From Gordonia sputi NBRC 100414 (GTDB lineage: Bacteria; Actinomycetota; Actinomycetes; Mycobacteriales; Mycobacteriaceae), in contig NZ_BAFC01000048.1 of assembly GCF_000248055.1 (NCBI RefSeq), positions 1 to 57,734 on the forward strand: 57,734 nucleotides of DNA. Reading direction: 5' to 3'. The position numbers were made by a program, and so were the translations under genes. This document shows, piece after piece, positions 45,608 to 53,133 of this stretch. The first letter of the stretch is position 1. Each line of letters begins with the position of its first letter. The notes below the pieces were generated by a model. It searched no databases. It saw only the letters and a list, made by a program, of their open reading frames with translations, and was not told the origin of the DNA.

Positions 45608-46354
45608 CTACTTCTTACCTTGCGCCGCGACCGCCGCAGCACCCGCTGCAGCCGCCTCGGGATCGAGGTAGGTCCCGCCGGGGTTGAGTGGCTTGAGGTT
45701 GTCGTCGAGGTCGTAGCGCAGCGGGTTGCCGGTCGGGATGTTGAGCGCGGCGATGTCGGCGTCGGAGATGCCGTCGAGGTACTTGACCAGCGCGCGCAGC
45801 GAGTTGCCGTGCGCGGCGATCAGCACCGTCTTACCGGCCTTGAGGTCGGCGGCGATGTCGGATTCGAAGTACGGGATGAGTCGCTCAACGACATCCTTGA
45901 GGCACTCGGTCAGCGGTACCTCGGGGAGGTCGGCGTACCGGGGGTCGTGCGTCTGGCTGTACTCCGAGTCGGGATCGATCGGCGGCGGCGGGGTGTCGTA
46001 CGAGCGACGCCACAGCATGAACTGTTCCTCGCCGAACTTCTCGAGCGTGTCGGCCTTGTTGAGGCCCTGCAGCGCACCGTAGTGGCGCTCGTTGAGACGC
46101 CAGTCGCGGACGACGGGAATCCAGATCCGGTCGGCGGCGTCGAGTGCGATGTTCGCGGTGGTGATCGCGCGTCGCAGGAGCGAGGTGTAGAGGACGTCCG
46201 GCAACAGATCGTGCTCGACGAGCAGCTCGCCCGCGTGCGTCGCCTCCGCGCGACCCTTGTCGGTCAGCGCGACGTCGACCCAACCGGTGAACTGGTTGGA
46301 CGCGTTCCATTCGCTCTCGCCGTGCCGCATGAGAATCAGGGTGCCGTTGCTCAT
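45608..46354 (-). CDS. gpmA: 2,3-bisphosphoglycerate-dependent phosphoglycerate mutase
   Basis: A 248-residue phosphoglycerate mutase (Gpm1 in mycobacteria). The phosphohistidine motif [10 protein letters not shown] is at 8-17, the second histidine is in [13 protein letters not shown], and the glutamate in [10 protein letters not shown]. It interconverts 3- and 2-phosphoglycerate in glycolysis. I chose ATG 46354; the open frame upstream is unconserved. Confidence 0.95.
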   Translation of the reverse strand: MSNGTLILMRHGESEWNASNQFTGWVDVALTDKGRAEATHAGELLVEHDLLPDVLYTSLLRRAITTANIALDAADRIWIPVVRDWRLNERHYGALQGLNKADTLEKFGEEQFMLWRRSYDTPPPPIDPDSEYSQTHDPRYADLPEVPLTECLKDVVERLIPYFESDIAADLKAGKTVLIAAHGNSLRALVKYLDGISDADIAALNIPTGNPLRYDLDDNLKPLNPGGTYLDPEAAAAGAAAVAAQGKK

Positions 46355-46434
46355 GGGAGTCAGTTTTCCACACGGAAGCGTCACACGGGAGCTGCGCATG
46401 GGGCTTCGCGCAGGGCCGTGGGTCATCAACCAGA

Positions 46435-46470
46435 GCGGGCCGCTCTCGGAAGTATCCGAAAGCGGCCCGC
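46435..46470. terminator. Long hairpin, probably the ligase gene's original terminator
   Basis: GCGGGCCGCT pairs with AGCGGCCCGC (46461-46470), and the inner TCGGA/TCCGA continue the stem past one mismatch around the loop AGTA. It lies 19 bp beyond the left copy of the 38-bp repeat, where the ligase stop codon would be without the insert. Confidence 0.8.
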
Positions 46471-46488
46471 TGCCTTGCGATCTGAGTT

Positions 46489-46526
46489 TACTTGCGGAGA
46501 TCCTTGCGCAGGATCTTGCCCGACGC
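46489..46526 (-). repeat. Left att-like copy of the 38-bp repeat
   Basis: On the minus strand it reads the last codons of the ligase, [11 protein letters not shown], and a TAA stop. It contains the dyad AGATCCT-TGCGC-AGGATCT (46498-46516). It is detached from any ligase gene body, as expected for attL or attR after insertion. Confidence 0.85.
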
Positions 46527-46587
46527 TCTGCGCCTTGCGTAAGGCTCCCATGACCAGCAAGATTCGCGTAATCGGCAGCATCCCTAA

Positions 46588-46785
46588 CTGCTTTGCCGTG
46601 AGGGCGCCGGCCCTATCGTCGAGTACCAGCACCTCATCCAGAGCGGGGACCAATGGCACACCTTGTATGCGACGTCGGGCAACTTAGATCTGTTCGAGCT
46701 GAATACGGACTCCGCGATTCGCCTGGGCGCCTTGCTGATTGACGCCGAACTGGTAGCACTCGATGGAGAGCAGGCGACCCCATGA
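46588..46785 (+). pseudogene. Headless gene fragment inside the insert
   Basis: After an in-frame TAA at 46585 the frame is open for 65 codons to TGA 46783-46785 but contains no ATG, GTG or TTG near its beginning. The translation ([20 protein letters not shown], then LYATSGNLDLFELNTDSAIR and LGALLIDAELVALDGEQATP) looks like a real soluble protein tail. It may be the end of a gene cut during insertion or deletion. I do not recognise the family. Confidence 0.4.
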
Positions 46786-47066
46786 ACACCTGCACGATGA
46801 CAGTGACGGTTGGCGGTCCTCAGCGGACAGCCGGGAAGGCGTCATGAAAGGGAGCCTGTGCCTCGCACTCTGCTGCGGATTCGTCCAGCGACGCACATAC
46901 AAGCAAGCCCAAACACTACCGGCGAATGGGAGCGCCTGACGGTATATCTCAAGTGCAACCGTGGGTATTTCACCGGCAGTGAAACAACCTCACCTGCGGA
47001 TTAGCAGAATTGAACATCACCGCAGATCACCCAGCCTTGTAGGCAAGTGTGGGCAAAATGTGCCCG

Positions 47067-47747
47067 CTAACTGTCGGCATCGATCTTCGCCAGGGCATCC
47101 CGAGCCGTATCGGGGTCGCGGCGAATCGCAGCGCGCAACTGCTTCTTTCGGAAGCTCTCGCGGCCGCAATCTACGGCATCCCTCCACGATGGCCGCGCCT
47201 CCACGAGGTGCTCCGTGACGAGGAACTCGACAATGTCCTCGAGGGTCGGCCTGAACCGACGACCTCCAACTGGAAGGTGCATTCGTTCAAGTAGTCGTGT
47301 CGATCCGTCGAGCCGCTGCCCAACGTCTTGCCATGTCTCAGATGTCGCGCAAATCTGCAGGTGCGCGTCTGGGTAGCCATCCCGCTTGTCTCGCGCGTAG
47401 TCGTAGTGCAGCAACGCATCTGACGGGTCGGCAGTTGGCGAGAGCAACATCACCGACTGGCGAACCATCAAGAATTTGTTCTCATGGTCGCGTTCGAGGC
47501 GCATTGAAAAGCCCAGATGGAACGTGGGATCTGAGCCGAGAGTGACAGGGATACACGTCTCTAGATCCTGGTTATCCTTCGTGATTCGGTAGCCAATCAC
47601 GCTGCGCGAGCGGTCACGGCCCGCCGTTACAACCGATGTCAGCCGCACGCCATCGCAAATCGTGCCGTTCAGGAGCCCAGAAAGCTCGTCGGCAAAGGTG
47701 TGAGACTCGCGCTCAAGGTTGAAAGACTTGCTCAATGTCGACACCAT
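47067..47747 (-). CDS. Unrecognised protein, second gene of a two-gene unit
   Basis: A 226-residue soluble protein with no motif I can name. It starts MVSTLSKSFNLERESHTFAD, has a strand-rich first half (VIGYRITKDNQDLETCIPVT, LGFSMRLERDHENKFLMVRQ) with an HYDYARD segment, and a helical second half (HLPVGGRRFRPTLEDIVEFL, then a basic ESFRKKQLRAAIRRDP). It overlaps the upstream small gene by 35 bp, so co-expression is near certain. Codon use is less GC-biased than its neighbours, which suggests transfer. A toxin-antitoxin, defence or regulatory pair is conceivable from the layout only. Confidence 0.65.
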   Translation of the reverse strand: MVSTLSKSFNLERESHTFADELSGLLNGTICDGVRLTSVVTAGRDRSRSVIGYRITKDNQDLETCIPVTLGSDPTFHLGFSMRLERDHENKFLMVRQSVMLLSPTADPSDALLHYDYARDKRDGYPDAHLQICATSETWQDVGQRLDGSTRLLERMHLPVGGRRFRPTLEDIVEFLVTEHLVEARPSWRDAVDCGRESFRKKQLRAAIRRDPDTARDALAKIDADS

Positions 47748-47931
47748 ACAAGTCGCCTATCGCTACCCAGGCGAGACGTGCTCGCATGGACTCAAAGCGA
47801 CCCTCACGCGCCTGGCGAGCAAGATCATCGAATGTGCAATCAGCGCGGCGTAGAGCGTTGTCAATCGCCGCATGCAGATCAGCTGCCGACGCAACCTCAA
47901 CAGCGCCGTCAGGCTCTAAGACAGCGGTCAT
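47713..47931 (-). CDS. Unrecognised small helical protein, first gene of a two-gene unit
   Basis: A 72-residue protein, MTAVLEPDGAVEVASAADLH followed by helices AAIDNALRRADCTFDDLARQ and AREGRFESMRARLAWVAIGD. It could be an antitoxin-like or small DNA-binding partner, but no fold is certain. GGAG lies 7 bases before the ATG at 47931, which settles the start; a longer frame to 47982 would run through the direct repeats of the presumed promoter. Confidence 0.65.
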   Translation of the reverse strand: MTAVLEPDGAVEVASAADLHAAIDNALRRADCTFDDLARQAREGRFESMRARLAWVAIGDLYGVDIEQVFQP

Positions 47932-47964
47932 CGATATTCTCCAATCCGCGGGTGCGGTGTCCCC

Positions 47965-47980
47965 GTGTGACCAGTGTGAC
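47965..47980. promoter_or_regulatory. Direct repeat before the two-gene unit
   Basis: GTGTGAC occurs at 47965-47971 and 47974-47980, a 9-bp period, about 35-50 bp before the start of the small gene. It may be a binding site for autoregulation. No firm -35/-10 is seen. Confidence 0.35.
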
Positions 47981-48165
47981 ATAGGTCGCTCTGGCCTCGC
48001 ATGAAGTCGGGATACATGTCACAGCATCACATCGATCACCGACAATCCGGTTCTCGCTGATCAGAAGGCATGCGATTTGATCGCCAACCCCGGCGAACCC
48101 CAGCTGGCACAGTCGCCTCCGCTGCGACACAAGGTCGAGTCGTCTTAGGATTTCAGGACGAAAGC

Positions 48166-48588
48166 CTACCTGTCAGTCAGGCCAACTCTCGGTCCTGGTC
48201 GCCTACTCCGGTCACGCCACCACATGATGGCGGTGACACCCGCGAGAACGACTGCGGCCACCCCAAGAGAAATGAGCATGACGCGCCTATCAGAGTGCCG
48301 CTCATCGCAATAGTCGAAAGCAGCAGCACCGCGGTCAACGTCCGCCAACCAGTCGTGGATCGACGCCTCCGCTCCCGCCCGTATGTCGGCTTCCGACGAG
48401 GCCCCGTCGTAATAGGACGAGGTGTCGTTAGCGTCAAAACTCGACGAATACGTCCACGAGCTAGACGACGCAAAGATAGTTCCGGAGTCAACGCCTGGAG
48501 CACGCATCGTCGACGTCGCCAGTGGCACCCACACAATGACCACCAGAACAGCCAACGCCGCAGCAACAAGGCCGACAAGTCGAGTCAT
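48166..48588 (-). CDS. Small two-segment membrane protein
   Basis: A 140-residue protein with an N-terminal membrane segment (LVGLVAAALAVLVVIVWVPL, about 4-23), a Ser/Ala/Asp-rich outer loop (25-105) and a second segment (VMLISLGVAAVVLAGVTAIM), then a short basic tail. The start is uncertain: GTG 48603 and TTG 48654 are in frame; ATG 48588 gives the most natural membrane N-terminus. Function unknown. Orientation matches the other insert genes. Confidence 0.5.
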   Translation of the reverse strand: MTRLVGLVAAALAVLVVIVWVPLATSTMRAPGVDSGTIFASSSSWTYSSSFDANDTSSYYDGASSEADIRAGAEASIHDWLADVDRGAAAFDYCDERHSDRRVMLISLGVAAVVLAGVTAIMWWRDRSRRPGPRVGLTDR

Positions 48589-48800
48589 CGTAAGTTGTTT
48601 TTGCACCGGTCCACGCTTTCCCTCGGACGACAGGTATTCACGAATACCAGACAATCTCCGCAGAATGACCGACCAGAAGCTACAACCCTCCGATCAGACG
48701 ACCGACCACCCGTGCCCCTGTGACCTCCTCCAAGCCCCACGGCCACCCTCTGTCGTATGGCCTGTGTGTAGCTGCGAGGGGCAGGCGATCAGCGCACGCG

Positions 48801-48995
48801 TCAGGTTGTCCACCGAGAGCCGCTACCAAGGTCGTCCCAGTAGTCGTTCAACTGCTGATCCGTCTGTTTGCCATCGTGGTGGACGTTGAAGTCGCTGGCT
48901 TTGCTGAATTCGAGGGCATGCCACAGCATGTTCGCGATTGCCATATATTGGTCGTCGTCGCATGTCACATCGATCCTGATCCTTCGTTTCCGCAT
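48801..48995 (-). CDS. Small orphan protein
   Basis: A 64-residue frame, MRKRRIRIDVTCDDDQYMAI followed by ANMLWHALEFSKASDFNVHH and a polar tail. It begins with a strand-like basic segment and a helix. It has no strong ribosome site, and an alternative start at 49091 exists. An opposing + frame covers the same DNA but looks less protein-like. Low certainty that it is expressed. Confidence 0.35.
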   Translation of the reverse strand: MRKRRIRIDVTCDDDQYMAIANMLWHALEFSKASDFNVHHDGKQTDQQLNDYWDDLGSGSRWTT

Positions 48996-49233
48996 CCCGA
49001 GACCGTAGTCGCCCTCTCGATGCCTCCTCAGCGGTCTCGAAAAAGTGTCGGGGAGAGTGGCTATCTGCTTGAAGGTGGCTGGCGCCCCCATCTCCAGACC
49101 CCCGCCCCACCCCTGTTACCAGCGGCGTCCGGTCTCGAGGCAGCGTCGCCCATTGTCGTACCAGGTGCGCCCGCATGTGACGTCGATGAATGGGATGTCT
49201 TCTGTTGAGCACTTCACTGTGCTGCGTACAGTG

Positions 49234-49272
49234 ATGGCCGGTGACCACGCAATTGCGCAGGTCACCGGCCAT
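49234..49272. terminator. Hairpin inside the insert, next to the ligase gene
   Basis: ATGGCCGGTGACC (49234-49246) pairs perfectly with GGTCACCGGCCAT (49260-49272), and the loop holds the palindrome CGCAATTGCG. It is 22 bp after the ligase stop, so the insert appears to supply a replacement terminator for the gene it separated from its own. Confidence 0.8.
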
Positions 49273-49293
49273 GTATCCGAGCGTCTGGGTGCT

Positions 49294-50901
49294 CTACTTG
49301 CGGAGATCCTTGCGCAGGATCTTGCCCGACGCCGACTTCGGGATGACGTCGATGAATTCGACGGCGCGCACCTTCTTGTGCGGCGCGACCTTGGCGGCGA
49401 CGAACTCGATGACGTCGGCTTCGGTCAGCTCCGCGTCGGACTGCGTGACCACGAAAGCCTTCGGGATCTCCTCGCCGGACTCCTCGTCGATCACGCCGAT
49501 GACTGCCGTGTCGGCGATCTTCGGGTGCGTGAGCAGCAGGGCCTCGAGCTCGGCGGGTGGCACCTGGTAGCCCTTGTACTTGATGAGCTCCTTGAGGCGG
49601 TCGACGATGTAGACCGATCCGGTCGCGTCGAGCTGGGCCATGTCGCCGGTGTGTAGGAAGCCCTCGGCGTCGATGGTGTCGACGGTCGCCTGCTCGTTGT
49701 TGAGGTAGCCGAGCATGACGTTGGGTCCGCGGACCCACAGTTCGCCGGGTTCCGACATTCCCTCGCTCGGCACCGCGAACTCTTCACCCGTTGCCGGATC
49801 GACGATCTTGTTCTCCGAGTTGGGGATTGGCCAGCCGACGGACGAGAGCGGCGGCTCGTCGAGTCCGAGTACGTCCTGTGAGTCGATCGGGATGAGGTGG
49901 CTGACCGGCGAGAGCTCACTCATGCCGTAGCCCTGCAGCATGTGCAGATTCAGCCGCTTGGCAACAGCTTTGCCGAGCTCGTCGTCGAGCGGCGCCGCGC
50001 CCGAGAGCATGGTGTGCAGCGACGAGAGGTCGTAGTTGTCGATGATCGGATGCTTCGCGAGGGCGACGGCGACCGGCGGCGCGATGAACGCATAGGTGAC
50101 CTTGTAGTTCTGGATGTTCTCCAGGAATTCGACGAGGTCGAACTTGGCCATCACGACGAGGCTCGCCCGCGCGCGCAGCGCGGCATTCAGCAGGACAGTC
50201 ATGCCGTAGATGTGGAAGAACGGCAGCACCGCGACGATCACATCGTCGCGCGCCATTCCCTGCAGTGGGGCGATCTGCGCGACGTTGGCGACGAGGTTGG
50301 TGTGAGAAAGCTTGACGCCCTTGGGGTTTCCGGTAGTGCCCGAGCTGTAGGGCAGGACGGCGACGTGCGTCGCCGGATCGAATGAGACGTCGGGTGCGGG
50401 CAGATTGGGGCCGAGCAGGTCGGCGGCGTTGGGGTGCCCCGACGCCTCGACGCCCTCACCGTCGAGGATGATCACGGCGTCGTCGGCGATCCCGACTTCC
50501 TTGGCAGCCTCGAGTGCCTGCGCGGCCATCGGCGAGATGGTGACGAGCATCTTGGCACCGGAATCGGTGAGCTGCTTGGCGATCTCGCGCGCGGTGAACA
50601 ACGCGTTGATCGTCGTGGCCGTCGCACCCGCGCGCAGCACTCCGTGGAAGACGGTGGCGAACGCGGGAATGTTCGGCGAGAGAATGCCGACGACGTCGCC
50701 GACACCGATGCCGCGAGCCGCGAGAGCGCCTGCTGCAGCGTTGATCTGGCCGATCAGTTGGCGATATGTGGTCTTCGTGTCGGCCTTGGGATCGATGAGC
50801 GCGACGCGGTCGAGATCGTCGTCGGCGATGTTGCCGAACAGGTACTCGTAAACGCTGACATTCGGGATCTCGACGTCGGGGTAGGGACTCTTGACGCTCA
50901 T
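49294..50901 (-). CDS. Acyl-CoA ligase, 4-coumarate-CoA-ligase-like
   Basis: A 535-residue ANL ligase with YSSGTTGNPKG (185-195), YGMSELSPVSHL, GFLHTGDMAQLD and the catalytic lysine Lys527 in [13 protein letters not shown]. It resembles 4CL-like/FadD proteins and activates an aromatic or fatty carboxylic acid. The gene is intact, but its last 12 codons are one copy of the 38-bp repeat of the neighbouring insert; the stop differs (TAG here, TAA in the detached copy). GGAGG precedes the ATG. An inverted pair TTGGTA/TACCAA lies upstream. Confidence 0.9.
   Translation of the reverse strand: MSVKSPYPDVEIPNVSVYEYLFGNIADDDLDRVALIDPKADTKTTYRQLIGQINAAAGALAARGIGVGDVVGILSPNIPAFATVFHGVLRAGATATTINALFTAREIAKQLTDSGAKMLVTISPMAAQALEAAKEVGIADDAVIILDGEGVEASGHPNAADLLGPNLPAPDVSFDPATHVAVLPYSSGTTGNPKGVKLSHTNLVANVAQIAPLQGMARDDVIVAVLPFFHIYGMTVLLNAALRARASLVVMAKFDLVEFLENIQNYKVTYAFIAPPVAVALAKHPIIDNYDLSSLHTMLSGAAPLDDELGKAVAKRLNLHMLQGYGMSELSPVSHLIPIDSQDVLGLDEPPLSSVGWPIPNSENKIVDPATGEEFAVPSEGMSEPGELWVRGPNVMLGYLNNEQATVDTIDAEGFLHTGDMAQLDATGSVYIVDRLKELIKYKGYQVPPAELEALLLTHPKIADTAVIGVIDEESGEEIPKAFVVTQSDAELTEADVIEFVAAKVAPHKKVRAVEFIDVIPKSASGKILRKDLRK
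49295..49332 (-). repeat. Right att-like copy of the 38-bp repeat, within the ligase gene
   Basis: Identical to 46489-46526. The dyad AGATCCT-TGCGC-AGGATCT is at 49304-49322. This copy is joined to the complete ligase gene body. Confidence 0.85.
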
Positions 50902-50996
50902 GGCACCTCCGTTGGTAAATCAGTCAAATCGATCGTACCAATGGCTGTTGCCACGATGTGACGGCCCTCTCGGTTCCTTCGCAGGTCCGCGCACCG

Positions 50997-51605
50997 TCAC
51001 TCGTCGAGCTGCGCGCCTTCCGCGGGACCGTCCTGCGCGGCGTCGACCACCGAGGAGGGCTCGTACCGACCTTCGAGCGGCTCGCCCGGCTGCGGCAGCG
51101 ACTCCTTGTCGATGAGGTGCTCGAAGGCGAGCAGGTTGCGCAGCGACTCGCCTCGCGAGACACGCCATGCCCATTCGCGGCGGATCGACGTCGCGAAGCC
51201 GAGTTCGAGAAGCGTGTTGAAGTCGCCGTCCGCGGCCTCGAGAACCTGTCCGAGCACACGATCGATCTCGTCAGATGTCAACGCGTCCACCGATATTCGA
51301 CCCACCAGATAGATGTCGCCGATGTTGTCGATGGTGTAGGCAACCCCGTAGAGACGACGATTGCGCTTGAGCAGGTAGCGATAGACGGCCTCGTGGTTCT
51401 CATCGGCGTGACGACAGACGAATGCCTCGACGCGCACCCCGTACGGTCCCGCGGTCAGCAGGACCGTCGTCTTGAGCTTCTTCTCGCCGGGCAGTTCGAG
51501 GATGACGTGTTCGGATTGCGCTCCGCCGGAACTCTTTCGGCTGTACGGGATGTCGCGCTCGGACAGCGACTCCTCCAGCAGTTCGAGATTCTCGATGTGG
51601 CTCAT
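50997..51605 (-). CDS. YbjN-domain protein (Rv0487-like)
   Basis: A 202-residue protein with a YbjN fold, like type III secretion chaperones: LELLEESLSERDIPYS, YGVAYTIDNIGDIYLVGRIS, and SDEIDRVLGQVLEAADGDFN. It corresponds to Rv0487 beside mshA. Function unknown; YbjN proteins often affect stress responses. It follows mshA by 42 bp and is probably co-transcribed. Confidence 0.83.
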   Translation of the reverse strand: MSHIENLELLEESLSERDIPYSRKSSGGAQSEHVILELPGEKKLKTTVLLTAGPYGVRVEAFVCRHADENHEAVYRYLLKRNRRLYGVAYTIDNIGDIYLVGRISVDALTSDEIDRVLGQVLEAADGDFNTLLELGFATSIRREWAWRVSRGESLRNLLAFEHLIDKESLPQPGEPLEGRYEPSSVVDAAQDGPAEGAQLDE

Positions 51606-51647
51606 CGCTATCGCTCCTGACGACGCTGGGTCGGTTGGATACTCGGA

Positions 51648-52985
51648 TCAGACATTCGCGCGATGACGACGACGCCATCGCCTCGACGCGCGCCGCGCGG
51701 CGACGGTCGGGCCCACCCGCGCACCGGGCGCCGCGGCGAACGAGGCCATCGCGCGGGAGTAGCTCTCCTGCAACGCATCCGCGGTGTGCTCCCAGGAGAA
51801 GTTCTCGGCGTGCGCACGTGCGTGTCGACGCATCGCGGCAAGCTCGTCCGGAGAGCTGATCATCTTCTCCAGCGCGTTGGTCCAGTCGCCGATGGCGTGG
51901 CCGTTGACCAGAACGCCGCTGCGTCCCGATGAGACCGCGACCGACAGCCCACCGACATCCGCCGCGATCACGGGCGTTCCGCAGGCCTGCGCCTCGATCG
52001 CGACGAGACCGAAAGACTCCGAATAGCTGGGCACCGCAACCACATCCGACGCCCGGTACACCTGCGCCAACTTCGCAGACGGCTGCGGGGACAGGAAGAT
52101 CACCTCGTCGGAGATACCCAGTTGGGCGGCGAGATCGACCAACGCGGAAGGCGTTTCGAGACCAGAACCCGACGGACCGCCGACGATGAGCACCCGCACG
52201 GGACGATCACCGCCCCGCGACCTCTCGATCAGCGGGGCCGCGGCGCGCAGCAGTACGTCGGGAGCCTTCAGCGGCTGAATACGTCCGACGAACGTCAACA
52301 GCGTTGCGTCAGAGGGCAATCCGAGTTCAGCGCGGGCCTGCGCCATCGATCCCGGTGTGTAGCAGTCCAAATCGGCGCCGGGCGTCACGATGTCGATCCG
52401 CGAGGGGTCGGCGTGATACATCGAGACCAGCTCGTGCGCCTCGGTCTCAGTGTTCGCGACGAGGCGATCGGCCTCGTCGACGACCTGCTGCTCGCCCACC
52501 ACGCGCAGCATCGGCTCCGCGGTGTCGCCCGCGGCGAGTGAGGCGTTCTTGACCGCCGCCAGGGTATGCGCGGTATGCACCAGCGGAACTCCCCAGCGGT
52601 CCCGCGCGAGCCAGCCGACCTGCCCCGACAACCAGTAGTGCGAGTGAATCAGGTCGTAGTACCCGGGACGCTGCTGCGCCTCGGCCCGCAGCACGCTGGC
52701 GGTGAACGCGCACAGCTGCGTCGGAAGATCGCGTTTGTCGAGGCCTTCGAATGGCCCGGCGACCACATTGCGCACGGTTACGCCGGGCGCGGCCTCGACG
52801 ATCGGCGCGTCCGACGACGATGTCGCTCTGGTGAAGATCTCCACCTCGACGCCACGTCGGGCGAGGCGCTGCGCGGTCTGCCACACGTACACATTCATAC
52901 CGCCGGCGTCGCCCGTACCGGGTTGCGCCAGCGGAGAGGTGTGTACCGAGACGAGCGCGACTCGCCGCGGCCCCCTGAAACTCAT
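51648..52985 (-). CDS. mshA: D-inositol-3-phosphate glycosyltransferase (mycothiol synthesis)
   Basis: A 445-residue GT4 glycosyltransferase that joins GlcNAc from UDP-GlcNAc to inositol-3-phosphate, the first step of mycothiol synthesis. [20 protein letters not shown] at the N-terminus, [27 protein letters not shown] and the sugar-nucleotide motif [20 protein letters not shown] are all present. I chose ATG 52985. It ends in an unusually basic RRWRRRHR tail. Its presence marks a mycothiol-producing actinobacterium. Confidence 0.94.
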   Translation of the reverse strand: MSFRGPRRVALVSVHTSPLAQPGTGDAGGMNVYVWQTAQRLARRGVEVEIFTRATSSSDAPIVEAAPGVTVRNVVAGPFEGLDKRDLPTQLCAFTASVLRAEAQQRPGYYDLIHSHYWLSGQVGWLARDRWGVPLVHTAHTLAAVKNASLAAGDTAEPMLRVVGEQQVVDEADRLVANTETEAHELVSMYHADPSRIDIVTPGADLDCYTPGSMAQARAELGLPSDATLLTFVGRIQPLKAPDVLLRAAAPLIERSRGGDRPVRVLIVGGPSGSGLETPSALVDLAAQLGISDEVIFLSPQPSAKLAQVYRASDVVAVPSYSESFGLVAIEAQACGTPVIAADVGGLSVAVSSGRSGVLVNGHAIGDWTNALEKMISSPDELAAMRRHARAHAENFSWEHTADALQESYSRAMASFAAAPGARVGPTVAARRASRRWRRRHRANV

Positions 52986-53098
52986 TACTCCACTGTAGAG
53001 AAGGTCTGACGGTCGACGATCCTCAGCACACCCGAACAACGCAGGTAGACGGCTGCGGCCGACCGTCTCACGACGTGCGTTGCCCGGCGATCACACCA

Positions 53099-53128
53099 TT
53101 GACAGTCATGCCCGAATGCCTCACTGTC
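53099..53128 (+). promoter_or_regulatory. Candidate P450 promoter with inverted repeat
   Basis: TTGACA (53099-53104) could be a -35, very near the start codon. GACAGT (53101-53106) and ACTGTC (53123-53128) are perfect 6-bp inverted arms, as for a TetR-type operator, and the TetR gene lies in the same operon. Confidence 0.4.
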
Positions 53129-53133
53129 GAGAC

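Larger units (their letters stand above)
46489..49332. mobile_element. About 2.8-kb insert bounded by 38-bp direct repeats
   Basis: Perfect 38-bp copies at 46489-46526 and 49295-49332 (2806 bp apart) bound DNA whose base and codon use differ from the neighbourhood. The repeat is the end of the acyl-CoA ligase gene, so the insert sits at the 3' end of that gene and leaves it complete. Inside are a headless gene fragment (46588-46785, +), a two-gene unit (47067-47931, -), a membrane protein gene (48166-48588, -) and a small gene (48801-48995, -). No integrase, transposase or relaxase is seen. Positions 46786-47066 show only weak, unsupported small frames. It could be a degenerate integrative element or one mobilised in trans. 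Confidence 0.7.

Noticed and set aside
46858..47004. A 48-codon + frame starting at GTG behind AAGGGAG
   Set aside because: Too short and compositionally odd to support as a gene; recorded here because it lies inside the insert.
48720..49208. A 162-codon + frame inside the insert
   Set aside because: No ribosome site or recognisable fold, and it runs opposite the small minus-strand frame; neither is certain.
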